From positions 1 through 47,155 of the forward strand of contig JAVKOQ010000378.1 in the NCBI GenBank assembly GCA_031835245.1: a stretch of DNA of 47,155 nt. Reading direction: 5' to 3'. Each line of letters starts with the position of its first letter. Position 1 is the stretch's first letter. Positions 11,273 through 21,900 of the stretch are shown piece after piece. The translations under genes and the position numbers were made by a program. The notes under the pieces were generated by a model. That model saw nothing but the letters and a program-made list of their open reading frames with translations. It did no database searches and was not told where the DNA came from. The stretch is from Balamuthia mandrillaris (lineage: Eukaryota; Discosea; Longamoebia; Balamuthiidae).

Positions 11273-13703
11273 TCTTTCTTTCTTTCTAAACTGTAACGCT
11301 TTTATTTCATTTTTCCTCTCTTGTGCAGCAACTTTACAAGGACAAAGAGTGCTTCAAATATCACTTGCTCGGGATCACTCCATTGCCTTAACCGGTTTTA
11401 TCTCCTTTCCCTGTCTTTTTTTCTTTTCATTTGGCTTCTTTGTTTGACTCATTGAGATATAATATTGATACAGAGTTTGGAGAAGTTTGGACATTTGGCT
11501 CTCGTTTCTTGGGTCGTCTTGGGCATGGTAGAGCCGAAAAGGGACAGGTATCATTGCTTCTTCCTTCTTCTTCGTTCTCATCTTTATCCTCTTCTAACTT
11601 TTTCTCTTTGTTTCTTTTCTTCACTCATTCCACTACAATTCAGATGATGAGACCGGTAGAAGCTCTGATGGACAAGAATGTGGTCTTGGTGTGTGCTGGC
11701 GGAGCTAACTCTGCGGTTGTATCCAAAGACGGCAAGCTGTACACATTTGGTTTAAACAATCATGGTATGCTTGAAATAATGGGCCTTCTTCTTATTCCTT
11801 TCCTTCTCTGTTTTTTGCCAGCCTTTTCTTCCTTTGTCCTCTCTTTCTTTTTGACGTCAATCTAAAGGACAAAACGGCAACGGAAGTACGATGGACGACT
11901 ATTTACCGAGATTGGTGTCCTCGCTTCGTGGTAAAGTGAAAGCGGTGAGCGTAGGCGATCGGCACATGCTTTGTCTTTTGGCAGACGGGTCCTTGTATTC
12001 TTGGGGCCACAATGAGTTTGGTCAGGTGTGTTGGTTTCTTCCCTCTTTTTTGCCTCCTTTCTCTTTTTCCATATTCTCTGTCTTTCTTATTGATCTTTTT
12101 TGCTTACTGGCCATCTTTTGCATTCTGTTTTCATCACTTTCATAACAACTTTGTTACGGCCACAAAAAAAAGTTGGGGCTTAATAAGAAAGGTATTGACA
12201 ACGCATTAACGCCCTGTCCCATCGAAGTGCCTGTCGAAAATGCGGCTACAAGCACTCAATGGAAGAAATGGGCCTACATTTACGCCGGCAGCATGCACAG
12301 CGCTGCCATTGACCCTGATGGTGTTCTTTACACGTATATTCCCTTCTTTCTTAGCGTTGTCTATTCATTTTTTCAATGCTTTTCTTGGTCACTTTTCTCT
12401 CTCTCTTCTCGTACTCTCTCTTTTGCTTTAAATCTTATCTTTCTCACCTCTAATTTTTTTAAAAAAAAGATGGGGACGAGGAGATGCAGGTCAACTCGGT
12501 CATGGAGATCACAAACACGTCTACACGCCCAAACCCGTTCGCGCCTTGATGAACAATGGTGGTGGCCGCATCCTTCAAGTAGCCCTCGGCCGTTCTCACA
12601 GCCTCGCCCTCTCCGAAGGTCTTGAGTTATGGGGTTGGGGCTGTGGCAAATCAGGTCAACTGGGCAAAGACTTTGGCATCGACATGTTAGCAGGGGAGAC
12701 AGCAACAGAAAAAGAAGCCGCTGCTTCTTCCTCGGGTGGTGGTGATGATGACGACGATGAAGAAGATGGAGGAACCGGAACGCCTTTGCCGGAGCTAGTA
12801 GAAGGATTGGGAGGCGTATGTGTGTTGGCATGTGGCCGTTATCACACTGCGGTCCTCATTCAAGGCAATAGTAGAATTTTTATGCAGCACGTACGATCCG
12901 GACAAATCGCGCCGCTTCGTCGCATGTTGGAAGCACAGATCAACGGAGAGGTTTCTGCCAGTGACGAAGCTCCCCTTTACAAAGCTTTTGGTTTGTACAG
13001 CGTGTATTCTTTTCTGGCAGTCCCTCCTCCTCCTCCTCCCCCTCCTCCCCCTCCTCCTCCTCCTCCTCCTTCTCCTTCTCCTTCTCCTTCTCCTTCTCCT
13101 TCTCCTTCTCCTTCTCCTTCTCCTTCTCCTTCTCCTCCTCCTCTCCTCCTCCTCTCTTCTCTCTCTCGCTCTTCTCTCCGGTCGTTACTTACATCAGCAT
13201 ATATAACAGTAAAACAATCATACGTGAACTTGAAAGAATTAGAGCCAAGCTCTCATCAAGGATGGACACCTCTGCACTACGCCTGCGATGCAAACAACTT
13301 GACTCTCGTTCGCTTCCTTCTATCCTTTGATGGCACGTTAGATTGTCTCTCGGAGGATGAAGACTACTCTCGTCTTCCTTCTCCCAAAAATATGATTGTT
13401 CGACCAAACATCAGCGAAAGCAAAGAGAATATGACACCACTTCACATTGTTTGTGCAAAGGGTCACGTAGAGTGCCTACGCTCGTTGATTGCTGCATGTA
13501 CTTCTGCTGGAACAGCGCTCGACTTTATGGCAACCACTCGAAGCGGCAAAACGGCGCTTCATCTTGCTGTGGAGAAGGGACATATGGAGTGCGCAAAGGC
13601 ACTTGTCGCGGTTGGGAAGGCTCCTCTTCTATTTGCTAAAGACCAACTTGGTATTGTAGTTGTCTTTCGTTTTCGTGATTGTTATTGTAGTCTGATTATG
13701 TTT

Positions 13704-13746
<43 letters not shown>

Positions 13747-15418
13747 GACAGGAAAAAGAGCATTGGATTATTGCTCCTTTGAAGAAGGCTTCGAGCTGAA
13801 GGTTGTTGGTGACGCTTTCGACATTTGCATTGCGTGCGACGCCAAAGAAGACCGGCAGTGGATACAACGTCTGTGCACTGGCATCGAGTCATCCTTTATC
13901 AAAGTATTTCTTGTTACTCTTCTCCACCTTTTCTTTCTCTTTTAAGTGGGAAACTAATAGAAAACACGATTGAATGCAGTGTATCGTACTAGCGGAGGAC
14001 CGAGCAGCAACAGCAGCAAAAGACGTGGCAGTATGCAAAGGCATCATTTGGGTCATTTCTGACCTTTCCATAGTTTCTCCTGTTTGTCTAAATTATCTTG
14101 ACCTGGCTAAAGCGTCCGACAAAGTTGGTTCGTATTTCTTCCTGCTTGTTGTTTCTTTCTTCTTGCCGTTTCTTTCTTGTCGTTTCTTTCTTTCGTTCTT
14201 TCTTTCTTTCTTCTTACCAATACCTGCAATACAGTATTTCCGATTTGGAAGAAGAAAGTGGAGTTAAGCGCTTCGCTTGAATCCGTTTTGTACCGAAGAC
14301 AGCTGGTAGATTTTACCGAAGACGCAAAGTTCAACGAGAACGTTACACAACTCGTCGCAGGTCTTCGTAATATTTTAGGTGCACCTACTGATAAATCTTC
14401 TGCAGCATCCTCTTCTTCACATCGTTCTGTTTCTAGCACAACGAAAGGCGAGGATAAAGGCAAAGAAAAAGTAGATGGCGATAGAGAAGCAGAAGAAGGA
14501 GAAGGAGAAGGAGAAAGCAAAGCAAAGAAAGAAAGTGAAGCCTATCTCTTCATCGCGTACAGCGACAGCGACGAAGCCGCTGCTCGCGTGCTTCAAGCTT
14601 CTCTTCAACTAAGTCATCTCAAATGCGTTTCTTCCTCTCAACTCGCTTCTTCCTCTTCTCTTTCATTCCTCGACAATCCCAAAATTACTACCCCAGCAAA
14701 GAGTAACATCAGTGCACTCATTACCAGCCCTCAATGTTGGGGCCTCATTTTCCTTCTCTCCTCGAAAGCTGTTGTGGACTCTGCAGTGAAAGACCAAGTC
14801 GCTCTTGCAGAGAATCACAAAAAGTTTATACTTCCGTTGATGCTGCAGAGGGAAGTCGCCTTGGATACTGGATTGCAGTACACTCTTGCCAAAGTACCCA
14901 AGTTCTACTTCGTGGGATGGAGGAGGGAGGAGAAGGTAGTCAGGAAGTTGATGGATGGAGGGGAGATCATGACGGAAGAAGTGGCAAGGATCCAAGCGGA
15001 GGAGGAAGAGCGAGTTCGGAGAAAGCGAGAAGATGAGGAACGAGGAATTGTGGTTGTGGAAGGAAAAGAAGGAAAAGAGGGCGAGGAAGATGACGACGAC
15101 GATTCGCGCTTTCAAACGGCTTATTACTATAGCTCCGAGGAGGAGAGGAGAAAGAGGGAGGAGGCGAGGCTGGAGGAGAAGCAGAGGAAGAAGGTGGAGC
15201 GGCTGAGACTAAAAGTGGAGGACAGAAAGTTGCAGTTGTGGAGAAGAATGATGAGCGCCGAGGTTCGTTCCTTCACCCACTTTATCCAGAGCAATCGGGA
15301 GGTGGCCAGGAAGAGCGAAGCCCTCAAAACCATCTATGCAAGCATTCGCTCGGCGGAGACAAAGCTGACGAAAGAGAAGACTTTGCTTGCAAAAATGGAA
15401 GCCATTGTTGGAAGATAA
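10748..15418 (+). CDS. RCC1 propeller - ankyrin - double TIR-like protein
   Basis: Thirteen exons: 10748-10809, 10880-10980, 11071-11160, 11329-11394, 11474-11547, 11644-11764, 11868-12025, 12173-12333, 12470-12990, 13210-13650, 13752-13903, 13980-14127, 14235-15418; 1092 residues, all phases consistent. The ATG opens directly into a propeller repeat (GEVWTFGWNAHGQLGLGD). About seven RCC1 blades follow to about residue 375, with signatures such as GHGDHKHVYTPKP. Ankyrin repeats (GWTPLHYACDANN, MTPLHIVCAKGHVECL, GKTALHLAVEKGHMECAKAL) fill about 380-600. A TIR-like fold follows at about 610-740 (FDICIACDAKED, IIWVISDLSIVSPVC, FPIW), a second at about 800-945 (AYLFIAYSDSDEAAA, KKFILPLML), then a charged coiled coil. 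The usual catalytic Glu of NADase TIRs is not seen in either copy, so a scaffold role in signalling is more likely than NAD cleavage. Function is otherwise unknown. Confidence 0.85.
11233..11287 (+). repeat. (GCTT)n tetranucleotide array
   Basis: About ten GCTT units followed by TTTC units in the intron before exon 4 of the RCC1-ankyrin-TIR gene. The sense strand is nearly all pyrimidine. Confidence 0.9.
13021..13168 (+). repeat. (CCT)n/(TCTCCT)n array in intron 9
   Basis: A block of CCT units passes into CTTCTC hexamers and fills the intron between the propeller and ankyrin exons (intron 12991-13209). The sense strand is all pyrimidine. The poly-Pro/Ser read-through in this region is not coding. 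Confidence 0.95.
13709..13744 (+). repeat. (TC)n array in intron 10
   Basis: About 18 TC units immediately upstream of the acceptor at 13750-13751; it serves as the polypyrimidine tract. Confidence 0.95.
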
Positions 15419-15910
15419 AAAAAAGTAACTTTCCCTTATTTTTATTTTTCTTTATTTTTTTTTTATTTTTTATATTCATTTTCTAATTTTTTTCTTCTTT
15501 ATTTTTATATTCATTTTCTAATTTTTTTTCTTCTTTATTTATTTATTTTTAAAGTTTAAAGTTTTAAGATTGTATTTTCCATTTTTTTTAAAATTTAAAG
15601 AGATTGCTGAAGTTTCATGTGAAAAACACAGAGGCAACACGCCAATCATCCAACGGGAAGCAGGAGAACAAAAGTGAAAGCGAAGGATCGAAACTGGACC
15701 CACCAATCCGAAACCTGTTGGGCACCCTTCACGTTCGTTGTCGTCGTGTCCCCCGTTCTCGTGAATGCGTGCAGTCTGAACTAAAACGTCGGTCTTTGGT
15801 TCTCTACGTGCGATCGAACAGAGATTCAGGTTGTCTGGAAGAAGAATGCCCCTGGAAGCAATCCATCTCCTTCACCTGAGTTTTCCATTCTCGAACTTTG
15901 GTCACAACCG
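15419..15910. other. Intergenic: AT-rich 3' end and upstream sequence
   Basis: Just after the TIR gene stop the sequence becomes extremely T-rich (15425-15600), probably 3' UTR and polyadenylation region. From about 15610 to 15900 composition returns to about half GC. Short open frames occur there but have no start context or homology that I can recognise. Confidence 0.4.
15465..15536. repeat. Tandem duplication of a 36-bp AT-rich unit
   Basis: Two adjacent 36-bp copies (15465-15500 and 15501-15536) share the core ATATTCATTTTCTAATTT and differ by the position of one T. They lie in the presumed 3' end region of the RCC1-ankyrin-TIR gene. Confidence 0.85.
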
Positions 15911-15920
15911 ATTATAAATA
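15911..15920 (+). promoter_or_regulatory. TATA box of the secreted repeat-protein gene
   Basis: ATTATAAATA lies about 110 bp before the ATG at 16025, followed by an A/C-rich leader typical of an amoeba 5' UTR. It is one of only two clear TATA-like boxes near a gene start in the window. The other serves the second small secreted protein at nearly the same distance from its ATG. Confidence 0.6.
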
Positions 15921-16024
15921 CACTCCCGAACTTCGTTCCTCCTTTTCATCATCCAAACAACGAACACAAACAACAAAAGCATCCTTTTCCCCCCCACAAG
16001 TTCCACAACAAACTGAAAATAAAA

Positions 16025-16874
16025 ATGAAGGCAGTGCTTTTTGTGTTGGGCTTGCTGCTGACCTCGGCCTTTGCCATGGGCTCCTCCAACAGCGATAGCG
16101 ACTCCGATAGCAACGGTGGCGATATCATGAACGGCTATGGCGGTGGCGGCAACGTCTACGCCCCTGACGTGACCTACAACAAGTACTCTGAGGACATCAA
16201 AATGCCGATGGTCTACTTCGAAGACATCAAGGTCCTGATTCCTCTTCCTCGTCTCTTGGCATTGCTTCATTTTAGAAACTAATGTTGTGTGTAGATGGGA
16301 GACATTCATGTTCCGGACTTGTATCCTGGCGACATCAAGGTGCCCGACATCAAGTTCCCTGATCATAAAATGAAAAACATCAAGCTCCCCGACATCAAAA
16401 CCCCGATGATCGAAATCCCTGGTACCGTTTCTTTTCGCTGGTTGTCTCTTCCTCCTCCTCGCTGTGATTGCTGAACTTTGCTTCATCCTGTATAGAGATC
16501 AAGCTTCCCAAGATCGTCATTCCTCCCATTAGGATCCCTGACATTCCTGGCCGCATCATCCAAATTCCTCCCACTCCTGGAAACATCCAAAAGTTCCCAG
16601 ACATCTATCTCGAACCCATCAAGGTCCAAACTTTCATCTCTCCTGCCTTACTTTCGTTCTTTTCACTCATTTCTTTCTTCTTATGTTCTTACAGATGCCC
16701 AACGTTGTGTTCCCTATGGTGCCTGGTCCTAACGTGAAGGTGCCCAACGTGAAGGTCAACGACATCAAGCTGCCCAACGTCAAGATCCCCAACGTGAAGG
16801 TTAAGGACATCAAGTTCGAGTATGAGGTTCCCAACGTGGTCTACCCTGAGCCGGAGCCGAAGCCTTACTATTAA
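16025..16874 (+). CDS. Secreted protein with degenerate I-P-D-I-K repeats
   Basis: Four exons (16025-16231, 16295-16421, 16496-16623, 16695-16874) give 213 residues. Residues 1-17 form a signal peptide (MKAVLFVLGLLLTSAFA). A short Ser/Asp stretch (SSNSDSDSDSNGGD) and a Gly-rich stretch follow. The rest is built of about 15 five-to-seven-residue units of the form (I/V)-P-(D/N)-(I/V)-K, such as IKVPDIKFPD and VKVPNVKVNDIKLP. The regular alternation of hydrophobic and polar residues with Pro suggests an extended, polyproline-like or beta-solenoid structural protein. A role in the cell coat or cyst wall is a guess. Introns are short (63-74 nt) and three of the four exons begin or end within a repeat. 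I do not recognise a named family. Confidence 0.85.
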
Positions 16875-17180
16875 GCGAGAGCGCCAGTTTAGACGGAGAA
16901 AGAGAGAGAAGCAGAAACAATTTTGTCCATACAAATTCGATGCGGCGCACCTTCTTTTTCCCTCCGGTGTGTTGTGTTGAAGCGAACGCTCGGAAAAGAG
17001 TGTTTGTTCCCTTTTTGCCTCTTTATCTTTTTCCTTTTTTTCCGGGTTTGTTCTCTTTCTCATTTTTGCTATTTGTTGAGCTGGATGCAGAAAAATAACA
17101 ATTTTTTAGTTTTTTTGCCTCAAACTTGTCCCATTGTGAGAGAGAGTGTGAGAGAAGAAAGAACTTACCAATTTTTTGTA
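16875..17180. other. 3' UTRs between convergent genes
   Basis: This 306-bp spacer separates the stops of the secreted repeat-protein gene and the F-box gene on the opposite strand. It is T-rich and holds GA repeats near 17140. No gene is seen. Confidence 0.5.
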
Positions 17181-18725
17181 TCAAAATGCGTCTAGGTCAG
17201 TGGGACAACCATGCTTCTTGGCCCACTTGGCCACTCTGCGGTGATAACCGACGTGAGCACTCCAGTAGGTATGTGCATTCCAAGGACAACCATTCTTCCT
17301 CGCCCACTTCAACAATTTTAAGTGTCCTTTGAGGGCAGCATAAGAGCAGGTTTTCTCGTCCCAGGGGCACCCTTTCTTGTGAAGCCACTTCAACACTTCC
17401 AGATGCCCCCCCAAGGCTGCTGCAGCGCACGTCTTCTCGTCCTGCCATGGGCATCCTTGTTTGATGGCCCACTTTAGCAGTGTAAGGTGTCCTCTCTCGG
17501 CAGCTTTCGTAGCTGTTGCCTTGTCCCAAGGACATCCATTCTCCCTTGCCCATTGCAACATCTCAAGGTGTCCACAGAAGGCAGCGCCACTGCAGGTTCC
17601 TTCGCCCCAAGGACATCCATGCTCTCTTGCCCATTGCAATAACTCAAAATGTCCTTGCTTTGCTGCGTTGGCGCAAGTCTTGGCGTCCCATGGGAAGTCA
17701 TACTCTCTCGCCCATTTCAGCACCCCGAGGTGGCCCTTACGGGCTGCTTGACTGCTGTGGCGGCATTTCCAAACGCAATTCTCTTGAAGGAAGGCCCACT
17801 GAATAGCCTCTAGGTTGCCCACTTCAACCAAGGTTAGGCTTGTGCAAGGGTCCCAAGGACAACCATTCTCCCTGGCCCACCGCAGGGTCTCAAAGTGGTT
17901 GTGCTTCGCCGCTTCCTCACATACCTCCCAGTCCCAGGGGCAACGGAGGGACTCCTCCTCTGGCTCTCTCAACCACTTCAGCACATGCAGGTGGCCCCGC
18001 TGTGCCACATCGGTACAAAGAGTTTTTTCCCAAGGGCAGCCGTTCCTCATTGCCCACTTCAATGTTTCCAAATGACCCTCCGTTGCAGCGAGCCGACAGA
18101 CTTCCTCGTCCCAGGGGCACCCATGTTGCCTCGCCCATTTCAAAGCTTCCAAATGCCCTCTCTCGGCGGCGTTCTGGCAGACCGCCTCGTGCCAGGGGCA
18201 CCCCTGCTTCCTCGCCCATTGCAGCACCGGAAGGTGTCCCTCTTTGGCAGCGCTGGCGGTGGTCTCCGCGTCCCAAGGGCAGCCTTGCTCTCGCATCCAT
18301 TGTAGGACGTCCAACTTGCCTTGAGAGGCTGCAATAGCGCAAGACGACTCATCTAGGGAGAAGCCATTGCGCAAGGCCCATTGCAATAGGGACAGCGTGG
18401 AACAGGCGGTGCTGGCGTGAAGCTCCTTTCTCTGGGGCCGCGAGACACAAAAGAGCCATCGACGGCAGGTCCTAGCGGCAATGGGCAACATGCCGTCGGG
18501 AAGCATCGCGAAGATGTGGCACAGCAGCTCGGTGGGCAGCAGATCGGCCCATAAATTTGTGGAAGCCCGCGCGCTCCGTTTTTCGTGCAGGCGTGACGAT
18601 CGACGCGGGAGCTCTTGTCTTGGTCTCTTCAAGCTCGGGTTTGCCCGGTTGTCTACTGGTCTTCCTCCTTCTCCTTCTTCGTCCGTGCTTCCGCGCCTCC
18701 TCTTCGGTGGTGGTGGTCTGCTCAT
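17181..18725 (-). CDS. F-box protein with about 14 GCPW repeats (ankyrin-like), intronless
   Basis: A single exon of 514 residues, ATG at 18725-18723. Residues 1-55 are basic (KRRRG and KRPRQ, possible nuclear signals). An F-box lies at about 57-92 (LWADLLPTELLCHIFAMLP), which would dock to Skp1 in an SCF ubiquitin ligase. From about 118 to the end there are some 14 units of 26-28 residues with the pattern GCPWDxxTCxxAAxxGHLExLKWAR; two units are degenerate (ENCVW and DFPW). Such repeats are a divergent ankyrin-like class abundant in amoebae, oomycetes and some large DNA viruses of amoebae (family knowledge). The likely role is substrate recruitment for ubiquitination; the target is unknown. 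The gene has no introns, unlike most neighbours, and shares a 181-bp divergent promoter with the PPR gene. Its repeats are well kept and the frame is intact. Confidence 0.9.
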   Translation of the reverse strand: MSRPPPPKRRRGSTDEEGEGGRPVDNRANPSLKRPRQELPRRSSRLHEKRSARASTNLWADLLPTELLCHIFAMLPDGMLPIAARTCRRWLFCVSRPQRKELHASTACSTLSLLQWALRNGFSLDESSCAIAASQGKLDVLQWMREQGCPWDAETTASAAKEGHLPVLQWARKQGCPWHEAVCQNAAERGHLEALKWARQHGCPWDEEVCRLAATEGHLETLKWAMRNGCPWEKTLCTDVAQRGHLHVLKWLREPEEESLRCPWDWEVCEEAAKHNHFETLRWARENGCPWDPCTSLTLVEVGNLEAIQWAFLQENCVWKCRHSSQAARKGHLGVLKWAREYDFPWDAKTCANAAKQGHFELLQWAREHGCPWGEGTCSGAAFCGHLEMLQWARENGCPWDKATATKAAERGHLTLLKWAIKQGCPWQDEKTCAAAALGGHLEVLKWLHKKGCPWDEKTCSYAALKGHLKLLKWARKNGCPWNAHTYWSAHVGYHRRVAKWAKKHGCPTDLDAF

Positions 18726-18906
18726 ATTTTCTTCGCTACGTTTTTTTTTTGTTTTAATTATTCAGCTTGCATGCAGCGGGAGTCGAACCAGAGGAACTTA
18801 GTAACACCGGTTGGTTTTGTTGTCGACATCAAACCATGACGACGTGTTTTTGTCTACAAAAATTATTTTTTGCAGACAAATCAGAAAAAAAAGTTACCAC
18901 GAGAAG
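18726..18906. promoter_or_regulatory. Bidirectional promoter with TGTCGAC and TGCAGACA sites
   Basis: Only 181 bp separate the ATGs of the F-box gene (minus) and the PPR gene (plus). The interval holds GTCGAC at 18822-18827, an ACGT-core site (TGACGACGTG, 18837-18846) and TGCAGACA at 18871-18878. Similar words recur upstream of FGAM synthase, adenylosuccinate lyase and the Cna-B protein. It also contains a tRNA-like B-box fragment near 18768-18800. Confidence 0.5.
18768..18802 (-). repeat. tRNA-like 3' fragment (B-box), SINE-like
   Basis: On the minus strand this reads CTCTGGTTCGACTCCCGCTG, matching the Pol III B-box GGTTCGANTCC. The five flanking bases on each side do not pair as a T-stem, and no matching acceptor strand is present, so it is not a tRNA gene. 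A similar fragment, with the same following order of GGAAC and GTCGAC, occurs at 24286-24318. Confidence 0.4.
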
Positions 18907-21900
18907 ATGAAGAGCGTGGTGCTCGCTGGCAATCGGAGCACGCCGGCCCGCGCTTTGGTGCCTTCCCTGGCGGCGTGCAAACGGCACACCGCATTGTTCA
19001 GTGTGCCTCATCGGGGTAGAACACGTCCTTATGCCTCTTCATCTTCGGCTTCTCCGAGCTTGAGTTCCTCAGCCACCCCTCTCGCTTCTTCGCTGCTCTC
19101 CACGTTACGCTCTCGTTCTGCTGCTGCTCTTTCTCTTCATAAGCAAACCACACAGCCGCTTTCTTCACTGCGTTTCATCCGTGCTTGTCGCTACACTACT
19201 CCATCTTCACCTTCTTCCTCTTCCTCCTCCTCCTCCTCTTCTTCTTCTTCTTCTTCTTCTTCGAAGGATGGCCGCAGCCATGATAGCAATAACAAGAAGA
19301 AGCAAGCAGAAGCAACGGTGACCACCAAGGAACAACAGGGGGAGGAGCCCTTTTACCAAGACTTTCTCATCTCCTTGGCGAAGATCTCCAAGGACGACCG
19401 ATTAGGCAGAACGCTCGTGCGTTCCCCCGTCCCTCCTTCTCTCCTGGAGGCACAACGAACGCGGCGACAACAGCAACAAAAACAGCAACGTGCAGCAGCG
19501 ACGCCAACAGCAGCGCCAACAACAAAGAGCTATCTGCCTTATTTTATGATCGTCAAGGAGGAAGGGGAGGAAGCACCTCGTGGCAAAAAAGAAAAGGTCA
19601 AGTACGCCAGGATACACCCTTTGGTGGACCGCCTGGTGGCGGCGGCGCGTCAGCTGCGACCGAACGACTGCCTGTCAGCTCTCAAGGAGCTACAGGAACT
19701 CCGCTTCGTGCCTGCCAATGATGCCAAGCTCAAGGAGGAGCTCTATGCGGACATCCTCGTCCTCTTTGTGAGGAGAGGCTGGGTCAAGGACGCTTTTGCA
19801 CTTTGGGACGCGATGCTGCAAGAAGAAGGAGAAGTTCTTCAAGAAAATGGCGAAGGAGACGAGAACGTTAAAGAACCGCTTCATGATGATGCAACACTCG
19901 CACTAGAAACTGAAGGAGTTGACGTAGGAGATAACAACATACTTCCAAAAGCAATAGCGTACAAAGTGTTGATGGGAGGATGCATCAGTGCCATTGATCC
20001 AGATGGCGCTGCACAGGTGTTACATAGGATCCAAAATGACAGAACGAAGAAAGGAGCGAAATACGCTGCTGCCTCTGGATTAACGGACCCTCATACGGTT
20101 GAACACATTCTTCGCAAAGGCTTCCTTGTGCCCTTCGTGCTGCGAGACCGGCTGGAGGAAGGTCTGGAGCTGCTGAAGAGGGACGGCGGCCTTCAATGCC
20201 TGAACACGCCCCTCTTTAACAAGGCGATAATGCTGTGCATTGAGCATGGTGCGGTGGAGAAGGCGTTTGACCTGTACGAAGTAATGAAGAGAGAGGGCGT
20301 GGCTGCAGACCGAATGACTTACACCATGCTCCTTGGTGCATGCGAAAACAAGCACCATCTGGACAGAGCATTCCTACTGTTCGATGAGATGTGTTCGCTT
20401 CTTGCTCTTTCTCCTTCTCTCTCCGAGTTCAACGCCCTCGTGCAGGCCTGTGTGTCCGCGAACGAACCTGAACGCGGCCTACAAGTGCTCCAACGCATGC
20501 AGGACAGGGGCGTGGCTCCCAACGAGCAAACGCTGATTCCCCTGATCTCCTGCTTCGCCGCCCAGCAAAGCACTGCCAATAGAGCCTTTGAACTTTTGCG
20601 CCTGATGAGAGAAACCATCAAAATTCCTCGTCACCTTTGCGACCAGCTGCTATATAACTGCAGTATTATTGGTGACTTGAACCGTGCCACGCAGCTGATA
20701 GAGCTCATGGAGCAAATCGAGGCCTCCAGCGGCGAGGCTCTCCTCAACCAAGAGAACTACTGCATGTTGGTAGACGCTTGCGTCAACGCCGGCCATGAGG
20801 AAAAGGCCTTTGACGTCCTCGCCCGTATGCGAGAGAGAGGAATTAAGCCCGAAGCCAAGGCTTTGCTTTCCATCGTGCAGAGTGCCAACAAGCTGCCTAC
20901 TCTTTACAAAGCCATCAACGCTATGCAAGAAATGGAGATTGAGCCCACGGCAGAGCTGATCAACTCTTTCATCCTCACTAGCGGCAGAATAGGTGAGATA
21001 GGAATCGCGGAGGAGCTTTTCGCGAACTTACAAAAGGGAGAAATGGGGGCTGCCCTTTCATGCGATCAATTCAGTTACAACTGCCTTATAGGGGCGTACG
21101 GCGCTGCAAGGGACATCACCGGAGCTCTTGGCGTGTGGAAGGAGAGAGTCACGAAGCATCCCGCTGAGGTGGACTTACACACGTGCTCCGCCATGATCTA
21201 CGCCTGCGGAGAGGCCGGCCGGCCTTGGTTGGCTATGAGCATATTGAGGGAGATGCAAGCCCCTCCGCTGCGTCTCACGCCAACCGTGGATCACTACAAC
21301 CTCCTACTAATAGCCTTGGTCAAAAGCCGCAAAGTCAAGGAAGCCTTCCAGGTGTTTGCTGCGATGAAACAAGAAGCGGGCATCAAACCCAACAGCATCA
21401 CTTTTCAAACGCTTATCTCCTCCTGCGGCAAGTTAGACACGGCTATCGAAACCGCTCCCTCGAGCACCTCCTTTTACTATCTCTGTAGGAGTTGCACCGA
21501 TCCTAAGCAAGGAATTGAGCTCCTCCGAATGATGCAAAAGGAAATAGCGCATGAGTCGGGGCAGCGGTACGGCCGACGTAACGTCTCGCCTTATCTCGTC
21601 ATCATGGACCTTTGCTTAAACAACAGACAACCTAAGTTGGTGGTGGAGGCGGCCAAGCTGATGCTGACGCAGGGCTTTTTCTGGGGAGGACCCGTGGTCT
21701 CTCGCCTAGGGGCAGCCTGTTCTATGGCAGATACACCCGAACAAATGGCGTTAGGGATCCTGAGTGCGCTGCGTGATGCCCCACCGGAGGTCAAACCATT
21801 GCGCACCTCCCTAATGGATGAGCTAGTGGCCTACTGTCAAAGCGCACAGGGCATTAAGGAAGCCCATGCTTTGGTTGCTGAACCAGGAGCTCAATCCCCG

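Noticed and set aside
18811-18906. Upstream ATG at 18811 as the start of the PPR protein
   Set aside because: It lies before the TGTCGAC/TGCAGACA promoter-like words and adds residues that spoil a good mitochondrial leader beginning at 18907.
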